Assembly: GCA_013297875.1 (NCBI GenBank)
Contig: JAAFIW010000012.1
Coordinates: 1 to 64,000, forward strand
DNA: 64,000 nucleotides
Direction of reading: 5' to 3'
DNA from: Comamonadaceae bacterium
GTDB taxonomy: Bacteria > Pseudomonadota > Gammaproteobacteria > Burkholderiales > Burkholderiaceae_C
The notes under the pieces were generated by a model, which saw nothing but the letters and a program-made list of their open reading frames with translations, made no database searches and was not told the origin of the DNA. Positions within the stretch are counted from its first letter, which is position 1; each line of letters begins with the position of its first letter. Both the position numbers and the translations under genes were made by a program. Shown here piece by piece: positions 39,801 to 49,478 of this stretch.

Positions 39801-42800
39801 CGAGACACCGCGCAGGCACAGCCGCAGATCAAACGGCCCGCCGGTTTGCTCAAAGATCTTCTGGGTGTAGCCCGCAGTGAGCGCTGAAAACCCCGGCTCC
39901 GCCAGAAACCCTTGCGGCAAGCACACCGCTGCGATGCGCGAGGCGGTGCGCGAGGGAATCATGTGGCCGCCTGGTTTGATGAAGCGCCAGGCTTCATTCA
40001 GGATCACCGCTGAGCCTTCAGCACCACCAATCGGCCCCACAATTTCCGAGACGCACACGTCCACCGCCTGCGGCAGCGTGACGGTGGTAGCGTCGCCATG
40101 GATCACGGTGATGCGGTCTTGCAGACCCAGACGCTGCACGGTGGTGCGGGCTGACTGGTACGAGGCTTCCAGCTTTTCAATCGCATACACATGCGCAGCA
40201 CCGGCCGCAACGCACATGCGTGCCAGGATGGCATCGGCCCCGGTGCCCACGTCGACCACGGTTTTTCCAGGGACGGACTGCTCAAAGGCCAGCCGGTAGT
40301 GCTGATTGCGCACCTCGTCTTGCGTCATCGCGTGGTACATGGTTTCGTCGTAGACGAAATGCTCGGCAATCGAAGGCCACAACTCCAGCCCGTCGGCCGC
40401 AGCGGCGGGGCGCACCCGCAGCGAAGCCTCGCCCTGCGTGCGTTGGGGTGGCACTGCTTCCAGATCGACCACCGCCTCGCGGATCGCGGGGTGGCGGCGC
40501 AGCACGGCTTCAATTTCGCCCGGCTCCACCCGTTGGCCGCGCAGCTTTAACTGCGTGTCGGCCCGGCCCAGGTAGGCCAGCGTGCCATCGTCTGTCCAGC
40601 AGGCCAGGTCGCCGGTGGCATACAGGCGCGCGCCGGGTATGCCCGAAAACGCATCGGGCACAAAACGCTGCGCCGTGAGGCCCGGCATACCGGCATACCC
40701 GTGCGACACGCCTGCACCACCGACCCACAGCTGGCCTGGCAGGCCCACGGGCGCCGGTGCGCCGTGGGTGTCCAGCACATAGGCGCTAACGCCGTGCAGT
40801 GGCGACCCAATGTCGGGCAACTGGCGCGTTTGGGGGTCGATGGGCGCACCCATGCTGGTGGCCACGGTGGCCTCGGTCGGGCCGTAGGCATTGACCAGTT
40901 GACGGCCCACGGCCCAGCGCTGCGCAATGTGCAGCGGGCAGGCCTCGCCGGCGGTGAGCAACACGCGCAGCGCCGGAAAGCGGTCGGGCAGCACGCCCAG
41001 CAGCGATGGTGTGAGCGTGGCCACGCTGACCTGCTGCTGCGCCAACAGCACCGCCAGTTGCTCGGGCGACTGGGCTTGCTGCTCATTGGCCAGCACCAGC
41101 GTGGCACCGCTGAGCAGGCCCAGGCAGATTTCCGAGACCGAGGCGTCAAACCCGGGCGACGAAAACTGCAGCGCACGGTCGGTGGGCGTGAGCTGCAGCC
41201 GCGAGATTTGCGCCCGCTGCAGGTTGTCGACGCTGGCGTGCGACACCATCACGCCCTTGGGTTGGCCAGTCGAGCCCGAGGTGTACAGCACATAGGCCAG
41301 GTGGGCTGGTGTGGTGGTGTCAGTCGGTGCGTGGCGGGGCTGGTGCGATACATCCAGCATGTCCAGGCACAGCGTGGGCACGCCAGACAGCCGCGCTTGG
41401 TAGGCGCTGTGCGTCAACCGCAGTACCGCAGCGCTACCGGCCAGCATGCGTGCCAGCCGTTGCGCAGGCTGAAGAGGGTCTAGCGGCACATAGGCCGCGC
41501 CCGCTTTCCACACCGCCAGCAGTGCCACGACAAAGTCAAACCCACGCGGCACATGCAGCGCCACCACCGAGCCGGGGGCCACACCGGCCTGGCACAGGTG
41601 ATGAGCCAGTTGATTGGCGCGCTGATCCAGCGCGGCATAAGCCAGCGGCTGGACCTCAAACACCAGCGCCACAGCTTCGGGCTGCTGCTGCGCGATCCGG
41701 GCAAAGCGGCGGTGCACACAGTCAGCGCTTTGATCTGGCTGCGCGTGCAGCCCGCAGCGGCTGTATTGCAAGACTTGTTGCATCGCGGCCGGCTCGTCAA
41801 ACGCCAGACGTGACAGTGGCCGTTGCGGCTGCGCAATGGCGCAGGCCAGCACCGCTTCAAACTGCCGCAGCCAGCGCGCAATGGTGTCGGGCCGCCACAA
41901 ATCGGTGGCGTAGCAGGCTGCCAGGTGGATGTGCTCATCGGTGAGCCAGACGTGGATTTCCAGATCAAACCGCGAGGCTGCAATCGCCGTGTCAAACGTG
42001 CCCAGGCTCAGGCCGGGCAGCGCCAGCTCACCCAAGGGCGTGTTTTGCACCGCAAAGGCGACCTGAAACAGCGGGTGGCGCGAGGCATCGCGTTGTGGTT
42101 GCAGGTGTTCCACCAGTTTTTCAAACGGCAGGCCCTGGTGGGCAAAAGCGCCCAGGCTCATGTCGCGCACCCGGCCGATCAGCTCGGTAAAACCCGGGTC
42201 GCCCGACAGGTCGCCGCGCATCACCAGGCTGTTGACAAAAAAGCCGAGCAGGGGCTCCAGCGCGGCCTGGGTGCGGCTAGCAATGCCCGTGCCAACGATG
42301 AGATCGTCTTGTCCGCTGTGCCGTTGCAGCAGCGCAAACCAGGCCGACAGCAGCACCATGAAGGGCGTGGCCTGGGTTTGCCGGGCCAGCTGCGCCACGC
42401 CGCTGGCCACCGGCTGTGCCAGGCTGCGCACCTGCACCGCCCCGGCATAGCTTTGCACGGCGGGGCGCTGGAAATCGGTGCGCAGTTGCAGCGGTGTGTA
42501 GCCCTGCAATTGCTCGCGCCAGTAGCCCAGCTCCTGCTCCAGCCGCACCGGTGACAGCCAGGCGCGTTGCCAGATGGCGAAGTCGGCGTATTGCACCGCC
42601 AGCGGTGCCAGGCCGTGCGCGTGACCGGCACACAAAGCGGGGTAGATCTGGGACAGCTCTTGCACCAACACGCCTAGCGACCAGCCGTCGGCGGTGATGT
42701 GGTGCAGCGTGGCCAGCAGCACATGGTCGTCGTCTGCCAGGCGCAGCAACTGGGTGCGCAGCAAGGGTGGCTGGGTCAGGTCAAACGCTTGTGCGGCTTC

Positions 42801-45800
42801 GTGTGCGGCCTGTTGTCGGGCTTGCGGCTCGCGCTCGGCGGCAGGCAGGGCCGACAGGTCATGTGTTGGCAAGGGCCAGCGGCTGGCATCCACCGGTGGC
42901 GCAATGATTTGCGTGGTCTGGCCGTTGACCGAGCCAAACGCGGTGCGCAGTGACTCGTGGCGGTTGACGATTTCACCAAAGCTGCGCGCCAGCGCCGCCA
43001 CATTCAAGCTGCCCCGCAGACGCAGCGCCGCGGGCATGTTGTAGGCCACCTGGCCGGGTGCCATCTGGTCGATCAGCCACAGCCGCTCTTGTGCAAATGA
43101 AGCGGGAATGTGCTGCGGGCGCTCTTGTGCCTGCAGCGGGGCCGATGCAAGCAGGCCGCTGTTGTGGGCCGTCCACGCTGCCAGGTCGCGCAAAACCGGG
43201 TGGTCAAAGATGATGGCCAGTGGCAGGTTCACGCCCAGGGTTTTGGCGGCGCGGGTACTGAGCTGCGTGGCTTTCAGGGAATGGCCACCCAGGGCAAAAA
43301 AATCATCGTCGCGGCGGATCTGCGCCTGTGCGATGTCCAGCACCTGTGCCCAGATGGCTGCCAGCGCCTGCTCGTGTGGGCCCTGGGGAGCCATTGCTGA
43401 GGTGTCAGCCTCGTTGTACGCATTGCCATCGACGGCAGACAGCCGTGCCTTGTCAATCTTGCCGTGGGCGTTGCGCGGCAGGCTGTCCACAAACACCCAG
43501 CGGGTGGGAACCATGTAGCTGGGCAGTTGCTGACGCAGTTCGAGGCGCAAAACCTGCGCCAGGGCCGATTTTTCAAGGTTTTGTGCCATCGGCCCAGGGA
43601 TTATTTGGGCTGTTAGCTCTCCTTTTTGTAGCAAAACAAACGCATCGTCCACCTGCGGCAGGCGGCTCAGGTGTGCTTGCACCTCACCCAGCTCGACCCG
43701 GTAGCCGCGCACTTTCACCTGGTCGTCGCTGCGGCCAAAAAACTGCAACTCGCCGTTGTCAGCCCAACGCACGCGGTCGCCGGTGCGGTAGGCGCGGCCT
43801 GGGTCGGTGGGCGTGAAGCGCTGGGCGGTCAGCCCCGCCTGTCTGGCGTAGCCACGCGCGACCGCAGGGCCGCCAATCCACAGCTCGCCCGGCATGCCCA
43901 CCGGGGCGATCTGCCCGTTGGCCTGCCGCACTTGCAGCTGCGCATGCGGCAATGCCTGGCCAATGCTGGGCTGGTCGGGCCACCGCTTCGGGTTGCCATC
44001 CAGCCGCTGGGCCGACACCACATGGGTTTCGGTGGGGCCGTACTGGTTGTCCAGCACCCAGCCATCGCGTGCGGCCCAGGCGCGCATGGCCGGTGTGATG
44101 TGCAGCGCATCACCCGCGGTGATGATCTCGCGCACCGGCGTGCCCTGTGCCTCCAGCTGCATGCGATCAGCCAGCTCGGCCAGCATCACCACCGGCAGGT
44201 ACAGCCGCTGCACCGCGTGCTGGCGAATGTGGGCGAGCAGCGCCACCGGGTCGGTGCGCAACGCGGGTGCCAGGCCCACCAGCGCTGCGCCCTGTGCCCA
44301 GGTGCTGATCATTTCCTGAATCGACACATCAAAGCTCAGCGCCGCAAATTGCAGCGTGCTCGGGCGGTCCGATATTGCAGCGCTGCGTTTCGCCTGCCAG
44401 GCGCTCAGGTGGTCTATCACCTGGTCGGGCACCAGCACACCCTTGGGTGTGCCGGTGGAGCCTGAGGTGAACAGCAGGTACAGCGCTTGCGCTGGCAGGC
44501 GCTGGGCGGGCGCAACCGGGTCGCTGGGCTGGGCGAGCTGCGACAAGTCCCACACCAGGCTGTGCGCCACGGTAGGGCTTGTCTGCGCGTCTGTCAGCAC
44601 CAGGTGCAAGCGGTGGTCTTGCACCAAGCGGTTCAGCCGTGCGGTTGGTGCCTGCACATCCAGCGGCACATACACACCACCGGCCCACCACACGGCCAGT
44701 GCCATCACCGCCTGCTGGGGCCCACGCTCCAGCAACACGCCCACGGGCACTTCTGCGCCCACGCCGGCTGCACGCAGCGCACCGGCCCAGCAGGCCGCCT
44801 GTTGGGTCAGCTGCGCATAGCTGATGGTCTGGTTGGCCCATTGGTAGGCGGGTGCGTTGGGCTGCTGCACAGCCTGCGCCTGCAAGCGCTCAAGCCAGCT
44901 GGATGCGCTGGGCGCGGTGAAGGGCAAGGCTGCCGGTGCATCGTCAACCGGCAGTTGGGCCCAGGCTGCATTGGGCTGGCTCAGCATGCCGTGCAGCAGG
45001 TATTCAAGCTGCGCCAGCAGGCGCTGCGCACCCGCCTGGCTGAACAGGCTTGTGCGGGTGGTGGCCATCAAGGCCCAGCCGGGCTGGCCTTGCGCATCGG
45101 CATAGGCAACCGCGTGCACTTCTAAATCCAGCCGGGTGGCTTGCAGCGGGCTGGGCAGGGTTTGTACCTGCAAATCGCCCAGTTGCAAATCAGCCAGCGG
45201 CATGTTTTGCACCGCAAACAGCACCGAGAAAAACGGGTTGCGGCGGCTGTCGCGCTCAGGCTGCAAGGCGCTGACCAGGTCGTCAAATGCCAGGCTTTGG
45301 TGGGCCAGGGCTTGCAGCGTGCTGCTGCGCACCGCCTCCCACAACTGGGCCACGCGGTCACCCGCGCGTTCCAGCGGCGAGCGCAGCACCAGGGTGTTGA
45401 CAAAAAAGCCCAGCAGCCGCTCCCACTCGGGCCGCAAGCGCCCGGCCACCGGTGTGCCCAGCGCAAAGTCGGTCTGGCCGCTGTAGCGTGACAGCAAAAC
45501 CAGCAGGGCCGACTGGATCAGCATGAACGGCGTCAGCCCGTCTTTGGCGCGGGCGATCAGCGTCTGGTGGGTGCGGGGCGACAGCAGGTGCGAGCAGGCC
45601 AGGGTTTCAGCCACGGCCAGTGGCGCAAGTGGCTGGGGCGCCAGGTTCAGTGCGGGCACATCAGCCAGTTGCTGACGCCAGTAGTTCAGAGTCGCGTGGG
45701 TGTCGACCTGGGTTTGGGCGTGCACCACCTCGCTGTAACGCAGCGGCAAGGCGGGCAGGCTGTGACCCTGGTAGAGCTGGCTGAGCTCTTGCACCAACAC

Positions 45801-48800
45801 GCCCAGCGACCAGCCGTCGGCAGCCATGTGGTGCACCGTGGCCACCAGGTGGTGGCACTGCGGGCCCAGCTGCAGCAGGCGGGTGCGCAGCAGCGGCCCG
45901 CGGGCCAGGTCAAACGGCAGGGCTGCCTCCGCCTGTGCACGGGCACTGGCTTGGGCTTCGTCTACCGCTTCAACGGGTAGCGGCCATTGGCTGGGCGTGG
46001 CCAGCCGCACTGGCTGGGGCTGGCCCTGCGCATCGGCCACCACACCGGTGTGCAGCGGTTCGTGGCGGGCCACGATGGTGCCCAATGCTTGGGCCAGCCG
46101 GTCGGTATCCAGCGTGCCCAGCAGTTGCACCACACAGGAGATGTGGGCACCCAGCACGTCGCCCTGACCCAGTTGTGCCAAAAACCACCAGCGGCGCTGG
46201 CCAGCGGACAGCAGCACCGTGTCAGTTGGCAGCGTGGGTAGCGGGTTTGGCCTTGGTTCCGTGGGCCGTGCATCGGTAGCCAGGCGATCCAGCGCGCAGG
46301 CCAGGTCGCTCAGTTGAGGGTGCTCAAACAGCAGGGCCAGCGGCACGGCGTGGCCAGTGTGCTCGCGCAGGCGCGAGACCACCTGCGCGGCCAGCAGCGA
46401 ATGCCCGCCCAGCGCAAAAAAATGATCCTGGCGGCTTACCGATGCGGTGCCTAGCAGGTCTTGCCACAGCGCGGCGATGCGTTGCTCGCTGGGCGTTTGT
46501 GGCGGGTCGTGGCGGGTGGCCTGAAACGGCGGCGGGGGCAGGGCAGCGCGGTCCAGCTTGCCGTTGGCCGACAGCGGCAAGGCGGGCAATGGCACCAGCA
46601 GGCTGGGCAGCATGTAGGCTGGCAGGCGGCTGGCCAGCCAGGCGTGCAGCGCCTCGGGCTGAAAGGCGTGCGCGGCATTGGCCACCACGTAGGCCACCAG
46701 TTGCAGTTGCCCGCTGGTGTTGGGTGCCGCCACCACCACGCAGTCGCGCACCGACGGATGGGTGTTCAGCAGGCTGCTGATTTCCTGCGGCTCGATGCGG
46801 TAGCCGCGCAGCTTCAGTTGCGCATCGACCCGGCCCAAAAATTCAAGCTGGCCGTCTTCGCGCCAGCACACCTGGTCGCCGGTGCGGTACAGGCGCTGGC
46901 CGGTGGCAAATGGGTTGGGAATAAAGCGCTCGGCGGTCATGGCCGGCCGGTTCAAATAGCCGCGTGCCAGGCCGCTGCCCGCAATGAACAGTTCACCGGG
47001 TTGCCCGATGCCGACCGGGGCCAGCGCTGCGTTGAGCACGTAGCACTGGGTGTTGCGAATCGGCTGGCCTATCGGCGGCACGCCGCCACCCGACACGGTG
47101 CACGAGGTGGCCACCACGGTGGCCTCGGTGGGGCCGTAGTTGTTGACCAGCGTGAACGGCATCTGCGCTGTGGTGGCGCTCAAGCGGTCGCCACCGGTTA
47201 ACAGATAGCGCAGCCTGCCCGGCGCGGGCCAGGTTTGCGCGAGCAGCGGGGTGGCCAACACGGTGGGCACAAAGCAATGGGTGGTGTGCGCCTGTACCAG
47301 CAACTGCACCAGAGCCGACGGCTCCAACACGGTGGCTTGCGGCACCACGTGAATCTGCGCACCTGCGGCCAGGTAGGGCCACAGCTCCCAGACCGACGCA
47401 TCAAACGCCGGGCTGGCCACCCAAGTGGCCCGGCTGTGGCTGTCTACCTCAAAGCGCTGCTGGTGCCAGGCACACAGATTGGCCAGGCTGGCGTGGCTGA
47501 GCATCACGCCCTTGGGTGCGCCGGTGGAGCCCGAGGTGTAGATCACATAGGCCAGCGCGTCGCCAGCCGCTGGTGGTGCCGGCAGCGCCACGGCGCTGGG
47601 CGTTGCCGCCACGTCATCGACGTTCAGCACCTGGGCTGCAAGCCCTTCAAATATCGGGCTGAAGCTGCCCAGGGTCAGCACCCAGCGACACCCGGCAGCA
47701 CCAACCAACTCGCGCAGCCGTGCGGGCGGCGTGCTGGCTTCCAGCGGCAAAAAGGCACCACCTGCCAGCATCACAGCCAGTTGGCTGGCAATGGCTTGCA
47801 TCGAGCGCGGCAGGCAAATGGCTACCACGTCTTCAGGCAGCAGGCCACTGGCCAACAGGTGGCCAGCCAGGTGTGCGCCGCGCTCGTACAGCGCGCCATA
47901 AGACAAGCTGGTGCCATCGCAAACTACGGCCACCGCCTCTGGGCGAGCAGCCGCGTGGCGCGCCAACAGCTGGGCTACGCTGGGCGGTGTGGCCTCTGGC
48001 TGGCTGCGCAACAGCACCTTGTCACGCTCGCCAGGGCTCAGGCACGACAGCTTGTCTATGCCCCGTTCCGGGTGCGCCACCGCTTGCTGCACAACAGCCT
48101 CTAAATGCGCCAGCAGCCGTTTGGCCTGGCTGGCCGTGAACAAGGCGGTGTCGTATTGCAGCAGCGCCGCCAGGCCATCGGGCGAGCGCGAGACGTGCAA
48201 TTCCAGATCAAAGCGCGAGATGGGTGGTGCGGCATCGAGCGCCTGCACCTGCAGGCCTGGCAGCGCCACCTGCGCCGGCGGTGTGTTTTGCAGCGCAAAC
48301 ACCACCTGAAACACCGGGTGGTGCGACAGATCGCGCGCGCCGTTGAGTGCTTCCACCACCTGCTCGAACGGCGTGTCTTGCTGCGCAAACGCTTGCACCG
48401 CGGCTTTTTTGACCCTTGCCAGCAGTTCAAAAAACGTGGGTTGGCCGTGCAGGTCGGCGCGCAACGCCAGCATGTTGATGAAAAAACCCAGCATGGGCTC
48501 CAGCTCGGGCCGGGTGCGGCCCGCCACCGGTGAGCCCACGGCAAAGTCTTTTTGCCCGGAATACTGGTGCAGCACCAGTTGAAACGCTGCCATCAGCGTC
48601 ATGTACAGCGACGCACCGCAGCTGGCCCCCAAGGTTTCCAGCCCTGGCAGCAGCGCGGCGGGTAGGTGGCGGGTGATGCTGGCCCCGGCAAACTGCTGGC
48701 GTGGCGGGCGTGGCTGCGCCATCGCAAGGGTCAACACCGGCACCTGGGCCAGGTGCGAAAAGTTGCCCGGCTGTGCAGGCTTGCTGCGTTGCCAGGCGGC

Positions 48801-49460
48801 GTAGTCGGCGTATTGCAGGGCCGGTGGTGCCAGTTCAGGGGCTTGCGGCTGATCCAGCAACTGGGCGTAGCCTTGTGCCACTTCATCAATCAGCAGGCTC
48901 AGCGACCAGGCATCGGCCACGATGTGGTGCACGGCCAGGGCGATCACATGGTCGGTGTCGCTGATGCGCAGCAACTGCGCGCGAATCAGCGGTCCGCGCT
49001 GCAAATCAAACGGGGTTTGCAAGGCGGTGCGTGTGCATTGCAGGGCCTCGTTCAGCGAGGCAATGGTTTGCAGCGTCATCGCGCATGCCGCAGCGGGGGT
49101 GTTTGCCAGCATTTGCTGGCCTTCGCCAAACACGGTGCGCAACACCGAGTGGCGCTGCACCACGCGGGCAAACGCGGCTTGCAGCGACGCGGCGTGCAGC
49201 GGGCCCAGCAGGCGCAGGCCGGCGGTAACGTTGTACGTGGCGGTGCCCGGATTGAGCTGCTCAAACAACCACAGGCGCTGCTGGGCAAACGACAGGGGCG
49301 CATGGGTCGCGCCGGGGCGCGGCGCAATGGCGTCGGCAGGTGCACTTGTTACTCCCGCGCTTGAGCCTCTGAGCCGCGCTTGCAGCAAGGCGCGCTGCCG
49401 GGGGCTCAGTGCGTCGATACGGGCCTCGATGCGGGTTTCAGTACGGTTTTGAATGCTCAT
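36888..49460 (-). CDS. Three-module NRPS with interrupted A domain and TE
   Basis: 4190 residues: C-A-T, C-A-T, C-A[MT-MT]-T-TE. C motifs HHxxxDxxS near 48920, 45830 and 42690; A3-type TSGSTGxPKG near 47530, 44460 and 41270; T serines (LGGHSL) near 46410, 43290 and 37855; TE GWSFGG near 37440. Hand-read specificity codes: A1 DAWFLGNVVK (Leu), A2 DVQYIAQVVK (close to Pro; ETHVV also Pro-like), A3 DASTLAAVAK (Tyr-like). A3 is interrupted after its a8 motif by two methyltransferases: a PRMT-like one (about 40380-39430; VVDVGTGADAILARM) and an NRPS N-methyltransferase (about 39250-38480; VWEIGCGNGLLLLPLA). Motifs a9/a10 (SGKLDR) resume near 38000. It is the terminal enzyme of the line; TE should release or cyclise. 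Repeat copy 10 lies in A2, in frame. Confidence 0.95.
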   Translation of the reverse strand: MSIQNRTETRIEARIDALSPRQRALLQARLRGSSAGVTSAPADAIAPRPGATHAPLSFAQQRLWLFEQLNPGTATYNVTAGLRLLGPLHAASLQAAFARVVQRHSVLRTVFGEGQQMLANTPAAACAMTLQTIASLNEALQCTRTALQTPFDLQRGPLIRAQLLRISDTDHVIALAVHHIVADAWSLSLLIDEVAQGYAQLLDQPQAPELAPPALQYADYAAWQRSKPAQPGNFSHLAQVPVLTLAMAQPRPPRQQFAGASITRHLPAALLPGLETLGASCGASLYMTLMAAFQLVLHQYSGQKDFAVGSPVAGRTRPELEPMLGFFINMLALRADLHGQPTFFELLARVKKAAVQAFAQQDTPFEQVVEALNGARDLSHHPVFQVVFALQNTPPAQVALPGLQVQALDAAPPISRFDLELHVSRSPDGLAALLQYDTALFTASQAKRLLAHLEAVVQQAVAHPERGIDKLSCLSPGERDKVLLRSQPEATPPSVAQLLARHAAARPEAVAVVCDGTSLSYGALYERGAHLAGHLLASGLLPEDVVAICLPRSMQAIASQLAVMLAGGAFLPLEASTPPARLRELVGAAGCRWVLTLGSFSPIFEGLAAQVLNVDDVAATPSAVALPAPPAAGDALAYVIYTSGSTGAPKGVMLSHASLANLCAWHQQRFEVDSHSRATWVASPAFDASVWELWPYLAAGAQIHVVPQATVLEPSALVQLLVQAHTTHCFVPTVLATPLLAQTWPAPGRLRYLLTGGDRLSATTAQMPFTLVNNYGPTEATVVATSCTVSGGGVPPIGQPIRNTQCYVLNAALAPVGIGQPGELFIAGSGLARGYLNRPAMTAERFIPNPFATGQRLYRTGDQVCWREDGQLEFLGRVDAQLKLRGYRIEPQEISSLLNTHPSVRDCVVVAAPNTSGQLQLVAYVVANAAHAFQPEALHAWLASRLPAYMLPSLLVPLPALPLSANGKLDRAALPPPPFQATRHDPPQTPSEQRIAALWQDLLGTASVSRQDHFFALGGHSLLAAQVVSRLREHTGHAVPLALLFEHPQLSDLACALDRLATDARPTEPRPNPLPTLPTDTVLLSAGQRRWWFLAQLGQGDVLGAHISCVVQLLGTLDTDRLAQALGTIVARHEPLHTGVVADAQGQPQPVRLATPSQWPLPVEAVDEAQASARAQAEAALPFDLARGPLLRTRLLQLGPQCHHLVATVHHMAADGWSLGVLVQELSQLYQGHSLPALPLRYSEVVHAQTQVDTHATLNYWRQQLADVPALNLAPQPLAPLAVAETLACSHLLSPRTHQTLIARAKDGLTPFMLIQSALLVLLSRYSGQTDFALGTPVAGRLRPEWERLLGFFVNTLVLRSPLERAGDRVAQLWEAVRSSTLQALAHQSLAFDDLVSALQPERDSRRNPFFSVLFAVQNMPLADLQLGDLQVQTLPSPLQATRLDLEVHAVAYADAQGQPGWALMATTRTSLFSQAGAQRLLAQLEYLLHGMLSQPNAAWAQLPVDDAPAALPFTAPSASSWLERLQAQAVQQPNAPAYQWANQTISYAQLTQQAACWAGALRAAGVGAEVPVGVLLERGPQQAVMALAVWWAGGVYVPLDVQAPTARLNRLVQDHRLHLVLTDAQTSPTVAHSLVWDLSQLAQPSDPVAPAQRLPAQALYLLFTSGSTGTPKGVLVPDQVIDHLSAWQAKRSAAISDRPSTLQFAALSFDVSIQEMISTWAQGAALVGLAPALRTDPVALLAHIRQHAVQRLYLPVVMLAELADRMQLEAQGTPVREIITAGDALHITPAMRAWAARDGWVLDNQYGPTETHVVSAQRLDGNPKRWPDQPSIGQALPHAQLQVRQANGQIAPVGMPGELWIGGPAVARGYARQAGLTAQRFTPTDPGRAYRTGDRVRWADNGELQFFGRSDDQVKVRGYRVELGEVQAHLSRLPQVDDAFVLLQKGELTAQIIPGPMAQNLEKSALAQVLRLELRQQLPSYMVPTRWVFVDSLPRNAHGKIDKARLSAVDGNAYNEADTSAMAPQGPHEQALAAIWAQVLDIAQAQIRRDDDFFALGGHSLKATQLSTRAAKTLGVNLPLAIIFDHPVLRDLAAWTAHNSGLLASAPLQAQERPQHIPASFAQERLWLIDQMAPGQVAYNMPAALRLRGSLNVAALARSFGEIVNRHESLRTAFGSVNGQTTQIIAPPVDASRWPLPTHDLSALPAAEREPQARQQAAHEAAQAFDLTQPPLLRTQLLRLADDDHVLLATLHHITADGWSLGVLVQELSQIYPALCAGHAHGLAPLAVQYADFAIWQRAWLSPVRLEQELGYWREQLQGYTPLQLRTDFQRPAVQSYAGAVQVRSLAQPVASGVAQLARQTQATPFMVLLSAWFALLQRHSGQDDLIVGTGIASRTQAALEPLLGFFVNSLVMRGDLSGDPGFTELIGRVRDMSLGAFAHQGLPFEKLVEHLQPQRDASRHPLFQVAFAVQNTPLGELALPGLSLGTFDTAIAASRFDLEIHVWLTDEHIHLAACYATDLWRPDTIARWLRQFEAVLACAIAQPQRPLSRLAFDEPAAMQQVLQYSRCGLHAQPDQSADCVHRRFARIAQQQPEAVALVFEVQPLAYAALDQRANQLAHHLCQAGVAPGSVVALHVPRGFDFVVALLAVWKAGAAYVPLDPLQPAQRLARMLAGSAAVLRLTHSAYQARLSGVPTLCLDMLDVSHQPRHAPTDTTTPAHLAYVLYTSGSTGQPKGVMVSHASVDNLQRAQISRLQLTPTDRALQFSSPGFDASVSEICLGLLSGATLVLANEQQAQSPEQLAVLLAQQQVSVATLTPSLLGVLPDRFPALRVLLTAGEACPLHIAQRWAVGRQLVNAYGPTEATVATSMGAPIDPQTRQLPDIGSPLHGVSAYVLDTHGAPAPVGLPGQLWVGGAGVSHGYAGMPGLTAQRFVPDAFSGIPGARLYATGDLACWTDDGTLAYLGRADTQLKLRGQRVEPGEIEAVLRRHPAIREAVVDLEAVPPQRTQGEASLRVRPAAAADGLELWPSIAEHFVYDETMYHAMTQDEVRNQHYRLAFEQSVPGKTVVDVGTGADAILARMCVAAGAAHVYAIEKLEASYQSARTTVQRLGLQDRITVIHGDATTVTLPQAVDVCVSEIVGPIGGAEGSAVILNEAWRFIKPGGHMIPSRTASRIAAVCLPQGFLAEPGFSALTAGYTQKIFEQTGGPFDLRLCLRGVSSADLMSNSDLFEDLDHTGMVAIESEHDIALTITRDAFCAGLLVWLQLEASPTQCLDTLDVTCCWLPVYLPAFGLGLNLRAGDVVTARITRRLARNGVNPDFLMQGQIRRVGEPAQAWTFASPHSRSSWAGDAVPYRTTPFYQRLFPVAQASADQPGRQRLLAWVVTDFSGTQPAETEARAYQQRVQAWRDLYEASIDGNASDDGLALSGWNSSYTGLPMEPAHMAAWRDATVQRIQALAPRNVWEIGCGNGLLLLPLAPGCRHYRGTDFSATTIANLARQVAAVNLPQVSLDVGEAAAALAAGVSADQRFDTVVLNSVVQYFPGLAYLDQVLLGVAQTLVAGGRAFVGDVRGRQWLPSFHAAVAQTRHGSSNPAQIQALTRAAMRAEEELTLDPAYFTQVQLPGLTGVTIWLKDEDTDNELTQFRYDVTLFFGEPATVPQGLVSLVYEQHGLADLQTWLQTCNAPNAACLGLPNSRVAAAHSLAASLGLVPTAPAAARFTLAQVRLMAASLGHTVRFAPAASGQADTCDALFERDTPALCPAWQAHAMRPCGALANNPLQKLQEDELRKSLPGFLADALPQAMHPADYVFVDAMPRSASGKLDRQALPAPPKPQPLQAAQQASDRTELALIALWEDMLGTSPIGIHDNFFTLGGHSLLAVQLMARVRQQFGTALPLSMLLEQGTVSALAQRLRDQRPAQGYTPLVALRATGQREAVFCVHPGGGGALCYLELARHLPAQHPVYGIQARGLEADETAMHSVQEMAACYVAALRTQQSHGPYHLVGWSFGGHIAQEMAVQLESAGCTVGLLAVLDATAPEHVPRVDERYLAQHAYLAYLAQQAGLQVAEGELALLPEDAQIDLVAQRATRAGLLPEGAGPDVIRRLLTLTAVSGRLAREHQPRPHKTDLHFLRAAQALSPQLAQVAAHDPSCGWLAYGPTQVHEVAGNHQTMMQMPQLDNLASLLTMLLKTR
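43587..43635 (-). repeat. Interspersed repeat, copy 10 (in NRPS A2, partial)
   Basis: The minus strand reads TTTTGCTACAAAAAGG, then AATAATCCCTGGGCCGATGG; the latter closely matches copy 11. The centre is altered, so it is a partial or rearranged copy. It encodes LLQKGELTAQIIPGPMAQN between the a8 and a9 motifs. Confidence 0.5.
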
Positions 49461-49478
49461 GGGAATCGTGATGTGGAA

